DNA of 63,571 bases from an uncultured bacterium (GTDB lineage: Bacteria; Cyanobacteriota; Vampirovibrionia; Gastranaerophilales; Gastranaerophilaceae). Position numbers and translations under genes: made by a program. The notes under the pieces were generated by a model. It worked only from the letters and a program-made list of their open reading frames with translations, was not told where the DNA came from and did not search any database. Within the stretch, counting starts at the first letter, position 1. Each line of letters starts with the position of its first letter. The stretch lies in contig CASFCQ010000003.1 of assembly GCA_949293185.1 (NCBI GenBank), positions 1 through 63,571 on the forward strand, in the 5' to 3' direction. This document shows positions 8,644 to 17,554 of this stretch, one piece after another.

Positions 8644-9615
8644 TAGTTTGGATATTAAGCTGTTTATAACGTCCGGTGCATCAGCTGGTATTGCAACATC
8701 TGCCGCATTCATAATCGGTGCACTTTTATCAATATTTACCGCAATAATTTTTTCGGCATTGCTTAATCCGGACATATGCTGCAGGGCGCCTGATATGCCA
8801 AATGCAATATACAATTTTGGCGATACGCAGCAGCCTGTTTGCCCTACCTGTATACTCTGAGATGCCCAGCCCAGTTCTACTGCTGCTCTTGATGCGGCAG
8901 GTTTTGCCCCGAGAAGTTCAGCCAATTTGTATATAAGTTCAAAATTTTCTTTTGATTTAAGCCCTAGTCCGCCTGCTATAATTACTTCCGCGCTAGTCCA
9001 ATCATCAGGCTGTGCTTTAATCTCACTTGCCAGTACTTCTGTTTTGTTTAATATGTTTTCAATACCTGAAAAATCAGCGTCATAATAACAAATTTCCGGT
9101 TGCTTAACATCTGGTTGTTTAAATTTAAATGCACCCTTTCTTACTGTTGCAAAATTGGGTTTGGTTTTGGAAATAATTGTTGCCATCATTTTCCCGCCGT
9201 AAGTCGGGCGTGTAGCCAATAACAGCCCTTCTGTATCAAGCTGTAAATCAGTACAGTCTGCAGTAAGCCCTATATCAAGGTTTGAGGCAATTCTCGGCGC
9301 TAATTCACGACCGTAAGATGTCGCCCCCATAAGGAATACATCAGGTTGTATATTGTTTATAAGCTGTGCAACAACTTTTGAATAGACACACACATTGTAC
9401 TTAGCAAGCAGCTCATTTTGAACTATAAATATTTTATCCGCGCCAAGAGAATTTATTTCATCAAAACAAGCTTGTATTGCTTGCTCCGAACCGACAACAA
9501 CAGCACAAATTTCTGTATCAGAAAAATGCTTGCTGACATGAGATACAATTTCTTTTGAAACTATTTCTGTTTTATTATCGTTAATTTCTATATAAACAAG
9601 CGTTTTAGTTGTCAT
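8635..9615 (-). CDS. etfA: Electron transfer flavoprotein alpha subunit
   Basis: The FAD-binding subunit of the heterodimeric electron transfer flavoprotein, a cytoplasmic carrier that takes electrons from flavin dehydrogenases. The conserved C-terminal FAD domain (about 205-320) reads GWASQSIQVGQTGC, then SPKLYIAFGISGALQHMSG and IIAVNIDKSAPIMNAADV. The N-terminal half is the usual alpha/beta domain. Length 326 is normal. It overlaps etfB by 11 bp and ends the nadB-nadC-etfB-etfA unit. The Cys-Cys pair in the GQTGCC loop replaces the common GKT/GRT. Confidence 0.95.
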   Translation of the reverse strand: MTTKTLVYIEINDNKTEIVSKEIVSHVSKHFSDTEICAVVVGSEQAIQACFDEINSLGADKIFIVQNELLAKYNVCVYSKVVAQLINNIQPDVFLMGATSYGRELAPRIASNLDIGLTADCTDLQLDTEGLLLATRPTYGGKMMATIISKTKPNFATVRKGAFKFKQPDVKQPEICYYDADFSGIENILNKTEVLASEIKAQPDDWTSAEVIIAGGLGLKSKENFELIYKLAELLGAKPAASRAAVELGWASQSIQVGQTGCCVSPKLYIAFGISGALQHMSGLSNAEKIIAVNIDKSAPIMNAADVAIPADAPDVINSLISKLSN

Positions 9616-10408
9616 CTTGTTCCTTACATTCTTGAATTGCTGCTAAAATATAGTCAGCGATTTTAGTTACATTATTCTCTTCAATAATTTTTGTGCTGCG
9701 CTCTATAACAGGTCTAAATGCCTTTTTTACCTGTGTCGGAGAACCGGCAAAACCTGTTTTATCTGCTTCTGTCTGCAAATCCTGAGCACAAAGTATTTTT
9801 ATATCTGCAGCCTGAGCCTTTATATATCCGTTAATATCAGGCAAAATTTCCGTATTATTAATCGTTGTAGATATCAAAGCCGGATGACAGATTTTTATTT
9901 GTTGATTGAGCGTACTTGAACTTTTGAACCATATTGAATAATCATTTGTAATTTCTTTTAAAGCTGTTACGCCTGTGATTTGAGGAATATCAAGTTTTTG
10001 TGCAAGACTGGATGGCGTTTGTGCCGTGTCGCCGTCAACAGCCTGATAACCGCAGATTATCAAGTTAAAATCGTTTAAGTGAGATTTAATAAATTTTGAT
10101 AAAACATAAGCAGTTGCAAGTGTATCAGAGCCTGCAAATTTCTTATCACAAAGCAGGTAAGCATTGTCGCAGCCCATTGCCAGAGCTTCTCTTAATGCGT
10201 CTTTTGTTTGCACAGGTCCCATCGACACAGCTGTAATTTCACAATCATCAAGCAAAAACTTTACGTTTTTAGCGAGTTGAATTGCACCTATATCATAAGG
10301 ATTAATAACAGATTCAAGCCCCTCTCTTTGTATTGTATTATGTTCTGTCCATCTGATATCATCAGTGTCAGGCACCTGCTTTATAAATACTGCTATTTTA
10401 AAAGTCAT
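9605..10408 (-). CDS. etfB: Electron transfer flavoprotein beta subunit
   Basis: Partner of EtfA. The N-terminus is characteristic: KIAVFIKQVPDTDDIRW and later VINPYDIGAIQLA. ETF-beta family features continue in CGYQAVDGDTAQTPSSLAQ. Length 267 is typical. It begins one base after the nadC stop codon, so it is surely co-transcribed with the NAD genes. Whether it binds AMP (plain ETF) or FAD (bifurcating ETF) cannot be decided by eye. No acyl-CoA dehydrogenase or Fix genes are in the window, so the electron donor is unknown; the upstream L-aspartate oxidase is a candidate by position only. Confidence 0.95.
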   Translation of the reverse strand: MTFKIAVFIKQVPDTDDIRWTEHNTIQREGLESVINPYDIGAIQLAKNVKFLLDDCEITAVSMGPVQTKDALREALAMGCDNAYLLCDKKFAGSDTLATAYVLSKFIKSHLNDFNLIICGYQAVDGDTAQTPSSLAQKLDIPQITGVTALKEITNDYSIWFKSSSTLNQQIKICHPALISTTINNTEILPDINGYIKAQAADIKILCAQDLQTEADKTGFAGSPTQVKKAFRPVIERSTKIIEENNVTKIADYILAAIQECKEQDDN

Positions 10409-11254
10409 CTACTGAATATCCAATCCTAAATCAATAACAGGAGCTTGCGCTACAATTGCACTTGTCGATATAACATCGACGCCTGTTGATGCAATTTCAT
10501 TTATGGTATTTATTTTAACATTACCGCTGGCTTCCACAATAGCTCGCTTGGCGATAAATGATACACACTTTTTCATTTCATCTACAGGCATATTATCAAG
10601 CATAATAACATCACAACCCGATGCAACCGCCTCTTTAACCTGTTCAAATGTATCGCATTCTATCTCAATTTTATGTGCATGGGATAAATTAGCTTTAATA
10701 AGGTTAACTGCTTTTGTTACAGAACCGGCATGCTTTATGTGGTTGTCTTTAATCATTACGCAATCGGATAGATTGAATCTGTGAAGTCTTGCTCCGCCTA
10801 TCATTACCGCGTATTTTTCAAACATTCTGAATCCGGGGGTGTTTTTGCGGGTATCTGTAACTTTCGCCTCATACGGTGCAATAGCATCCTGAAATTTTTT
10901 AGTTTGTGTTGCAATGCCGCACATTCTTTGCATGTAATTTAAAGCAGTTCTTTCTCCTGTTAAAATATATCTGGCAGGGCCTTTGACTTCTGCTAAGGTT
11001 GTGTTTTTAGCCACAATATCACCGTCTTTATAATAAGTATTCACCCTGACTTTATCTGACAGAGTGGCAAAAACCTGTTTGAATACATCTAATCCGCATA
11101 CAACTGTATCTTCCCTTGTGTTTAATTGCGCGGTAATCTCATCGTTTTCCGTATATAAAAAATCTGTAGTTATATCTCCGAACCCGATATCTTCTTTTAA
11201 AGAATTTTTAATGTGTTCTTCAACAATAAAACTATGCAATAATTTTTGAGTCAT
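10409..11254 (-). CDS. nadC: Quinolinate phosphoribosyltransferase
   Basis: Converts quinolinate and PRPP to nicotinate mononucleotide with loss of CO2, the third step of de novo NAD synthesis. Family motifs are clear: RTALNYMQRMCGIATQT, DTRKNTPGFRMFEKYAV, GGARLHRFNLSD and CVMIKDNHI, with IEIECDTFEQ and a C-terminal VEASGNV barrel segment. Length 281 is normal. Its start overlaps the end of nadB by 23 bp, indicating translational coupling. nadA (quinolinate synthase) is not in the window. Confidence 0.96.
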   Translation of the reverse strand: MTQKLLHSFIVEEHIKNSLKEDIGFGDITTDFLYTENDEITAQLNTREDTVVCGLDVFKQVFATLSDKVRVNTYYKDGDIVAKNTTLAEVKGPARYILTGERTALNYMQRMCGIATQTKKFQDAIAPYEAKVTDTRKNTPGFRMFEKYAVMIGGARLHRFNLSDCVMIKDNHIKHAGSVTKAVNLIKANLSHAHKIEIECDTFEQVKEAVASGCDVIMLDNMPVDEMKKCVSFIAKRAIVEASGNVKINTINEIASTGVDVISTSAIVAQAPVIDLGLDIQ

Positions 11255-12875
11255 CAGCTCTATCCTCTGATTTTCCTATTGAGTCTGTCTGGATATTTTC
11301 TGAAATATTTTTAACAGAATCTGCCCTGTAATGAGCGCCAATTGAGTCTTTTCTGTTTATTGCAGCGTTTATAATACATTTTGCAACAAGCAGCATATTT
11401 CTCAGTTCATATTCTTCAAGAGATGAACACATATTTTTATTATCAAAAATTTCATCGATTTTATTTATTTCGGAAAGCGCGGTTAACAGTGAGTCTTCTG
11501 TTCTAATTATGCCGACATTATTCCACATGATATTTTTAAGTTTTGCTTTAAGTTCGCTGACATTGCAATTATTGGCATTACAGCCGTCAGTTTCCGTATA
11601 CTTTTTAATAGTATTTAAGACGGTTTCGTCAATAATCTTTGAACTTTGCAAATCCTGTTTGGAAATAGTATTTACAAGCTCATATGCACACACAACACAT
11701 TCCAGAAGAGAGTTGCTGGCTAGCCTGTTAGCACCATGCAAAGATGTACAAGCAGCCTCGCCGACAGCATAAAGATTTTTTATGGAGGTTTTTCCGTTAA
11801 CCTCTGTTTTTATACCGCCCATACAGTAATGCGCTGCAGGTGATACGGGTATAAAATCTTTTGTGATATCTATATTGTTTTCCAGGCATGTTTTATAGAT
11901 ATTAGGAAATCTTTTCTTAAACTTATCAACCCCTATAAAAGAAGCATCAAGAAAAACTTTATTTCCTCTTGATATTTGAGAATAAATTTCTCTGGCAACG
12001 ACATCTCTTGGTGCTAAATCTTTTTGAGGATGATTTTGCATAAAGTATTCACCGTTCTGGTTTATTAATTTTGCACCCTCACCGCGTACGGATTCTGATA
12101 TTAAAAATCTGGCATCGCTATTTTCAAGAGACAGTGCCGTTGGGTGGAATTGTATAAATTCCATATCCTTGATATTGGCATGTGCTTTAATTGCAAGAGC
12201 CAGACCGTCACCGGTTGTAACAGACGGATTTGTCGTATATTTGTATATTTGACCTGTACCGCCTGTTGCGAGCACTGTAACAGGTGCATATAATGCTTCG
12301 TATTCTTTTGTTGCTGCATTAAAAGAGATAAGACCTCTGCAGTTGTCATGGGCATCGAGAAGAAGTTCTACAGCAAGTGTCTGCTCATAAATAGTTATAT
12401 TAGAAGAAATAGCTTTATCATTCTTTATTTTGTCGACAAGAGCTTTTTCTATACCGAATCCTGTAGCATCTCCTCCGACATGGAGAATTCTTCTGACACT
12501 GTGAGCGCCTTCCAGTGTAAAATTAAGCTGATTTTGTTCGTTTTTATCAAAATTTACCCCGCATGCCATTAAGTCTTTTATGGCATGCTGACTGTTTTCC
12601 GAAATAAATTTAACGACATTAAAGTCAGACAATCCGCAGCCGGCTTTAATTGTATCAGCTACGTGCAGGCTTATTGAATCTTGTTTATTTTCATCAAGAA
12701 CGCCGACTATACCGCCTTGTGCGTATCTTGAATTACATTCCGAAAGGTTTGATTTTGTTAATAATAAAATACCGTCGGGGACTTTTGCTGTTTGTGCAAG
12801 TTTAATCGCTGCATATAGACCGGCTATTCCGCTGCCTACAATTATTACTGAATAAGTTGAATGTTTCATCGGCAT
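11232..12875 (-). CDS. nadB: L-aspartate oxidase
   Basis: FAD enzyme that oxidises L-aspartate to iminoaspartate, the first step of de novo NAD synthesis. It belongs to the succinate dehydrogenase/fumarate reductase flavoprotein family. Motifs: IVGSGIAGLYAAIKLA at the N-terminus, SRYAQGGIVGVLDE, DMEFIQFHPTAL, RDVVAREIY, and AVGEAACTSLHGANRLASNS near residue 365. Length 547 is usual. A strong AAAGGGG binding site supports the start at MPMKHS. It heads the nadB-nadC-etfB-etfA operon. In anaerobes the electron acceptor is often fumarate; the ETF pair downstream suggests another possible route here. Confidence 0.96.
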   Translation of the reverse strand: MPMKHSTYSVIIVGSGIAGLYAAIKLAQTAKVPDGILLLTKSNLSECNSRYAQGGIVGVLDENKQDSISLHVADTIKAGCGLSDFNVVKFISENSQHAIKDLMACGVNFDKNEQNQLNFTLEGAHSVRRILHVGGDATGFGIEKALVDKIKNDKAISSNITIYEQTLAVELLLDAHDNCRGLISFNAATKEYEALYAPVTVLATGGTGQIYKYTTNPSVTTGDGLALAIKAHANIKDMEFIQFHPTALSLENSDARFLISESVRGEGAKLINQNGEYFMQNHPQKDLAPRDVVAREIYSQISRGNKVFLDASFIGVDKFKKRFPNIYKTCLENNIDITKDFIPVSPAAHYCMGGIKTEVNGKTSIKNLYAVGEAACTSLHGANRLASNSLLECVVCAYELVNTISKQDLQSSKIIDETVLNTIKKYTETDGCNANNCNVSELKAKLKNIMWNNVGIIRTEDSLLTALSEINKIDEIFDNKNMCSSLEEYELRNMLLVAKCIINAAINRKDSIGAHYRADSVKNISENIQTDSIGKSEDRADDSKIIA

Positions 12876-13126
12876 AATTAATCCCCTTTAATTAGAATTT
12901 TAATACAAAAGGTTAAATTTTACTACTATTCATATAGCGATGCCGATTAAAATTTGCATTTATACAATGTTAGAGATATTCTGGATATACTGGAATATTT
13001 TAAGATAGTTAATGCGTATCGTTTTTTGTTAACTTTTGTTAATAATCCGGTGTTCAGCTAACAAATTTTTTTATATTTGGTTATTAAGCTAATGTAAACC
13101 ACCTACATCTGTTTAACGGAGGGAAA

Positions 13127-13315
13127 ATGATAAATCAACCTACTACTTATTCACCAATGCCTCAGGCGCCGGTGATGCCTCAAGCTCCACAGTTTAATGC
13201 AATAAAAATCGACATTCAAGGTGCTACTGTCGGTACAGGTGCTCCTGCACCCGTTATTACTCAGCAGCCAGTGCAGCCGGAGAATGTTGGACAAAATGTA
13301 AATTATACAGCTTAA
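13127..13315 (+). CDS. Small Pro/Gln-rich protein with NAIKI tag
   Basis: A 62-residue protein, rich in Pro, Gln, Ala and Val and probably disordered, preceded by a strong CGGAGGG binding site and followed by its own terminator. Residues about 22-31 (QFNAIKIDIQ) match the N-terminal EYNAIKINIV of the next gene at 13468. The Met/Pro/Gln lead-in before this segment is also alike in the two proteins. It therefore looks like a miniature or truncated paralogue of the N-terminal part of its neighbour. No signal peptide. Function unknown; the shared segment might be a binding or targeting tag. Confidence 0.75.
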   Translation: MINQPTTYSPMPQAPVMPQAPQFNAIKIDIQGATVGTGAPAPVITQQPVQPENVGQNVNYTA

Positions 13316-13322
13316 ATAATTA

Positions 13323-13352
13323 GCAACCGTTGTTATTAACGGTTGCTTTTTT
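13323..13352 (+). terminator. Intrinsic terminator after the 62-residue gene
   Basis: A perfect 9-bp stem (GCAACCGTT / AACGGTTGC) with a 6-nt loop is followed by six T residues. It lies a few bases after the stop codon at 13315. Confidence 0.9.
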
Positions 13353-13467
13353 ACACTTGAGTGCAAATGTTACAATTTATTAATTAAATTATTACCAAAT
13401 AGCAATTTTAAATATTCAGCAATATTAAATAAATAGCTAATGAATTAAGTTAAATAAGGGGAAAAAA

Positions 13468-14544
13468 ATGATACAGTCACCTTTACAAAATTACACTATG
13501 CCCATGCAACCGGCACAAATTCCGGCACCGGAATACAATGCGATTAAGATTAACATTGTTGATCCAAAGGTCAATGTACCTGGCGCTCAACAAACACCTT
13601 CTGTATATTCTTATCCGCAATCACAAATTTACAGCTACCCGCAAGCACAACAACAAGTTTATGCACCGCAGGTATATGCCCAGCCGCCTGTACAGCAACA
13701 GGCACAAGTTTACATGCCGCAGCCGGCAGTAGTTCCCCAACCTGTATCAGTTCCAGCTCCTCAAGTTATAAATACACAAAATGTTAACGCTGCACCGCAG
13801 CCTGTAATTCCTCAACCTGAAGCACAGACACAAGCACCTGCAGCTCCTGCACCGGTTAATGCACCTGAACCAACAGCTGCACCTCAGCCTGCTGCAGCAC
13901 CGGCAGTAAATGTACCGGCTTTTACACAAAGAATTAAATCAGATGACCTGGAAGATGCAGGAAAAGCAATTGAAGAAGTAGCTGATATTGCACAGACCAG
14001 ACCTGCACCGGAACTTCTGGATACCGATTTAATGGAAGCTTTGCTCGGTGTAATCGGAAAAGACAGCAGTACACTAGAAGGTCCTACTGAAAAGCAGAAA
14101 GAATTGAGACAGCAGGTTTTAGAAGGCAAGCAGCTTTCTGATGCCGATATGGCAGAAGCTAACAAAATTACTCCGTTAGAAATGGCTGAAAGAAATAAAC
14201 AATATGCATTGTTCACAACAGCTATCTTGCAAAATCAATTAATTGATGAATTCAAAAAAACTAATAACGTAACTCCAGGTATCAAAGATTTACCGGGTAT
14301 GGAACAGATTGTTCAAACAATTAAAGACAACCCGAACCCGATGCTCAGAGCCAGCGGTCTTGCTGCATTAGCTTATAACGCCAGACCGGAATACAAACCT
14401 GTTATGAAAGAAATATTTGAACTGTCTCAACAGGATGTTGATGAAAACGTTCAAAAAGTAGCAGCAGAAGGTCTTGCTAAATTAGCAACAATTATGGACG
14501 CTCCTGCAGCTCAACAACCGTCAGCCCCGGCTCAGGCAGCATAA
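13468..14544 (+). CDS. Pro/Gln-rich protein with C-terminal HEAT-like helical domain
   Basis: A 358-residue protein of unknown function. Residues about 1-150 are low-complexity, dominated by Pro, Gln, Ala, Val and Tyr, with repeated YPQ, YAQP and APAP units. They begin with the EYNAIKINIV tag shared with the gene at 13127. Residues about 155-345 are helical. The last part (NPMLRASGLAALAYN to DENVQKVAAEGLAKLAT) resembles HEAT/ARM-type repeats, which usually bind other proteins. There is no signal peptide or membrane segment. An AAGGGG site precedes the ATG and a terminator follows. It looks like a scaffold or adaptor with a flexible arm; that is inference. Confidence 0.8.
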   Translation: MIQSPLQNYTMPMQPAQIPAPEYNAIKINIVDPKVNVPGAQQTPSVYSYPQSQIYSYPQAQQQVYAPQVYAQPPVQQQAQVYMPQPAVVPQPVSVPAPQVINTQNVNAAPQPVIPQPEAQTQAPAAPAPVNAPEPTAAPQPAAAPAVNVPAFTQRIKSDDLEDAGKAIEEVADIAQTRPAPELLDTDLMEALLGVIGKDSSTLEGPTEKQKELRQQVLEGKQLSDADMAEANKITPLEMAERNKQYALFTTAILQNQLIDEFKKTNNVTPGIKDLPGMEQIVQTIKDNPNPMLRASGLAALAYNARPEYKPVMKEIFELSQQDVDENVQKVAAEGLAKLATIMDAPAAQQPSAPAQAA

Positions 14545-14562
14545 TAAAGTTACTAAATATGG

Positions 14563-14606
14563 ATAAAGGCAGATCTGTAAGTTTTCAGATTCTGCCTTTA
14601 TTTTTT
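14563..14606 (+). terminator. Intrinsic terminator
   Basis: Stem ATAAAGGCAGA / TCTGCCTTTAT, extended by a smaller ATCTG/CAGAT inner pairing, followed by a run of T. It ends the 13468 transcript. Confidence 0.88.
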
Positions 14607-14621
14607 ACAAATTTTAATATT

Positions 14622-14656
14622 TAGACAGTTTTTATAAAATAAGCTTTAATAAAGAT
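14622..14656 (+). promoter_or_regulatory. Promoter giving a probably leaderless mRNA
   Basis: TAGACA (14622-14627), a 17-bp spacer, and TTTAAT (14645-14650) lie just upstream of the ATG at 14657. Only six bases separate the -10 box from the start codon and no Shine-Dalgarno sequence is visible. The transcript should therefore begin at or next to the ATG. Confidence 0.5.
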
Positions 14657-15001
14657 ATGTCAGATGAAATAAATAAAAAAGTTATAAATATATTCAGCAA
14701 ACATATTAAAAACAAGCCTGTTAACACACCGGAAAAGGTAAAAACTTTTGCAGGTTTTAGTTATGTTAGAATGGATAAAGATGTAAACGGCTATCCGTTT
14801 AAAGAAGAAAATCTTTTGGATTACGCAAAAGAATGCCACTATATTGTTAAAGTTATGCGGCTAAAAAACGGCACACCATCTTTATACAGCTATAATGTTC
14901 CAAGTGAAAAGCTGCTTGATTTTCTTTTAATGTTCAGAAATAATGAACTTAACGGAAGTATCATTGAAATAGATAAATTTTTGCCGAAAAGTATAATATA
15001 A
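14657..15001 (+). CDS. Hypothetical protein upstream of the radical SAM gene
   Basis: A 114-residue soluble protein I cannot assign. It is Lys-rich, with no Cys cluster and no membrane segment. A central hydrophobic core (about 60-95) suggests a small alpha/beta fold. Its stop codon overlaps the start of the radical SAM gene by one base (TAATG), so the two are translationally coupled and the protein may assist or be controlled with that pathway. It is first in the three-gene unit with the radical SAM protein and RNase E/G. Confidence 0.75.
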   Translation: MSDEINKKVINIFSKHIKNKPVNTPEKVKTFAGFSYVRMDKDVNGYPFKEENLLDYAKECHYIVKVMRLKNGTPSLYSYNVPSEKLLDFLLMFRNNELNGSIIEIDKFLPKSII

Positions 15002-17505
15002 TGAACAAATTTGATGAAAAAACACTTGATAAGCTTTTATTCAGCGTAAATAAGCCTTATCAATACATGGGTAATGAATTATACTCATACAATAAAGATT
15101 TTGAAGCTTCAGATGTTCGCTTTGCTATAGCGTTTCCCGACAAATATGAAGTAGGTGCAAGCAACCTTGGGCATCGAATTATTTATGAAACTCTAAATTC
15201 AATTGATGGCTGCATGTGTGACAGAGCTTATGCGCCGGACAAGGATTGTAAGACAGAAATTGAAAAACAGGGGCTGTTTTTATACGGTGTAGAATCTAAA
15301 GTCTGCCTCGGAGATTTTGATTTACTTGGATTTTCATTGCAATATGAACTGGCATATCCGACAGTTCTTGCAATGCTTAAATTATCCGGCATTCCTGTGC
15401 GTTCAAAATACAGAAATGACAGCCACCCTATAATTTTATCTGGTGGACCTTGTACATACAATCCTGAGCCACTGAAGGACTTTATAGACGGTTTTTTAAT
15501 AGGGGATGGCGAAGATATATTAAAAGAAATTGTAGAGACCTACAGAAAAGCTAAAAATTCAGGAAAAAACCGCAAACAAATTATTGAAGAGCTTTCTAAA
15601 ATTGACGGTATGTATGTTCCTGCAATACATAACGGGCAAAAAATCAATAAAAGAATTTACGATTTTTCAATTGATTCTGTACCTAAAAAACCTCCAGTGC
15701 CGTTCTCTACATCTATTCATGACAGGGCTGTAACTGAAATCAGACGAGGATGCGGCAGAATGTGTAGATTCTGCCAGCCCGGGCACGTAAATTTGCCTAT
15801 AAGAGAAAGAAAAGCAACTGACATTATTAGCGTTACTAAAGAACTTGTTAAAAACACAGGCTATGATGAATTTTCAATGCTTTCTTTGTCTTCTAACGAT
15901 TATACAAATATTGAGCCTGTACTGGAGGAGTTAACATGTTATTTCAGCGATAAGAAGGTTTCTGCCTCTTTACCGAGCCAGAGGATTGACCGTTTTAATA
16001 TAAGACTGTCCAATCTGGTTAAAGATGTGCGCAAGACAACCATAACACTTGCTCCGGAAGCCGGATCGCAAAGGTTAAGAGATGTAATCAATAAAAACAT
16101 AACTCGAGAACAGATAGTTAACACAACTCTTGATTGCTACAAAAACGGCTACGACAGCATTAAATATTATTTTATACTCGGGCTTCCGACAGAAACCTAT
16201 GAAGATATAGATGAAATGATTGAGCTGCTGGGCGGCATCAGATACAGAGCAAAGCAGATTAAAAACGAATTAGGATTAAAGCAGGATTTAAAACTTAACT
16301 GTACTCTTTCAATATTTGTACCAAAACCATTTACTCCATTCCAATGGGTAGGACAGGATTCTCTTGATACAATTACTGAAAAAATTGCTTATATCAGAGA
16401 AAAATCCAAATCTCTCAAGGGTGTAAGAATAAAAATTCATGAAAAATACATATCTGAGATAGAAGCTGTGCTTACGCGCGGCGACTCGTCACTATGCGAA
16501 TATATTGAAAAACTTTACGAAAACGAGTGTTATCTTGATGCCTGGGATGAAAATTTTGATAAAGATAAATGGTATTCTATTGCTAAAGATTGCGGATTCT
16601 CTCTTGGAGAACTTTCTCAAAAGACATTTGAATTGGATGAAGAACTTCCCTGGGATTTTATTAATGTGGGAATAAAGAAAGACTGGTTTGTTAACGAATA
16701 TAAAAAAGCATTGAAAAGCGAATCCAGCGTTCCCTGCGAGACTAAATGTTCAAATTGCGGCATTTGTCAGGAATACAAGGTGGCAAAACATCTTGACACT
16801 CCGTACGAACCTAAAATAATGCCTAAAATTGAACATTCTAAAGAGACAATAAAAAAATACAGAGCAAAAATTACTAAAAAAGGATATTTAAAATACCTCT
16901 CGCACCTTGACTGGCAAAACACTCTGGTAAAAGGTCTGTTTCGTTCAGGCTTGCCTGTTGTATTTACAGAGGGATTCAACCCTATCCCTAAAATTTCTCT
17001 TGGTGCAGCTTTACCTATTTTCATTGAAAGTTTGACAGAATTCATTGATTTTGAGTTATACGGCAATACTGCGCTTGCCGATATAAAAGCAGCTTTGAAC
17101 AGCGCTTTTGATAAAAATGCTCAAATTATTAATATTTATGAAATACCTAAAAACTCTGAATCACTGGATATAACTACACAATGGGCAAGTTATGAGATAT
17201 CTCCATTGGATGAGGGTATTTTCAAAATTGAATTTTTAGGGTATATTAAAGACAAGCTTACTTCAGAAGATGAAATATTCTTAAAGAAGAAGACTAAAAA
17301 AGGTATAGATAAATTAATAAACATTAAAAATTCAGTCAAAGATGTTGAATTTAAAGATAATAAGCTATATGTAACCCTAAAAGCAGGTCAAAATCAGGAG
17401 ATTCCTGCCCTGCGTGCTGATGATTTAATGCAAATTTTCTATCCCGAAGATAAGTTTAATATTACCAGAACAGCTTTGTATGACAAAGATTTTAACGTCT
17501 TATAG
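15001..17505 (+). CDS. B12-binding-type radical SAM protein fused to DUF2344 (TIGR03960-TIGR03936)
   Basis: An 834-residue fusion. The N-terminal region (about 30-200) matches the cobalamin-binding-like part of TIGR03960 proteins. The radical SAM core follows, with the [4Fe-4S] ligands C251-x3-C255-x2-C258 in RRGCGRMCRFCQPGH. The C-terminal DUF2344/TIGR03936 region (from about 620) begins at KYRAKITKKGYLKYLSHLDW and contains TEGFNPIPKISLGAALP. A small Cys cluster (CETKCSNCGICQEYK, about 579-593) joins the two parts. This fusion is commonly found just before RNase E/G, exactly as here (50 bp gap). The reaction is not established; an rRNA, tRNA or ribosome-related role is often supposed from the gene order. 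Confidence 0.92.
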   Translation: MNKFDEKTLDKLLFSVNKPYQYMGNELYSYNKDFEASDVRFAIAFPDKYEVGASNLGHRIIYETLNSIDGCMCDRAYAPDKDCKTEIEKQGLFLYGVESKVCLGDFDLLGFSLQYELAYPTVLAMLKLSGIPVRSKYRNDSHPIILSGGPCTYNPEPLKDFIDGFLIGDGEDILKEIVETYRKAKNSGKNRKQIIEELSKIDGMYVPAIHNGQKINKRIYDFSIDSVPKKPPVPFSTSIHDRAVTEIRRGCGRMCRFCQPGHVNLPIRERKATDIISVTKELVKNTGYDEFSMLSLSSNDYTNIEPVLEELTCYFSDKKVSASLPSQRIDRFNIRLSNLVKDVRKTTITLAPEAGSQRLRDVINKNITREQIVNTTLDCYKNGYDSIKYYFILGLPTETYEDIDEMIELLGGIRYRAKQIKNELGLKQDLKLNCTLSIFVPKPFTPFQWVGQDSLDTITEKIAYIREKSKSLKGVRIKIHEKYISEIEAVLTRGDSSLCEYIEKLYENECYLDAWDENFDKDKWYSIAKDCGFSLGELSQKTFELDEELPWDFINVGIKKDWFVNEYKKALKSESSVPCETKCSNCGICQEYKVAKHLDTPYEPKIMPKIEHSKETIKKYRAKITKKGYLKYLSHLDWQNTLVKGLFRSGLPVVFTEGFNPIPKISLGAALPIFIESLTEFIDFELYGNTALADIKAALNSAFDKNAQIINIYEIPKNSESLDITTQWASYEISPLDEGIFKIEFLGYIKDKLTSEDEIFLKKKTKKGIDKLINIKNSVKDVEFKDNKLYVTLKAGQNQEIPALRADDLMQIFYPEDKFNITRTALYDKDFNVL

Positions 17506-17554
17506 TATTCTGGTAACTTTATAAAGGTTTATACAAGTTTAAAAGGAAATTTTT

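Noticed and set aside
13151-13366. A leftward frame opposite the 62-residue gene
   Set aside because: It runs through the terminator and has no binding site; the rightward frame has a strong site and the NAIKI match.
13468-13920. CRISPR-like or tandem DNA repeat in the Pro/Gln-rich coding region
   Set aside because: The repetition is at the level of codons (CCG, CAA, GCA) with no fixed-length DNA unit.
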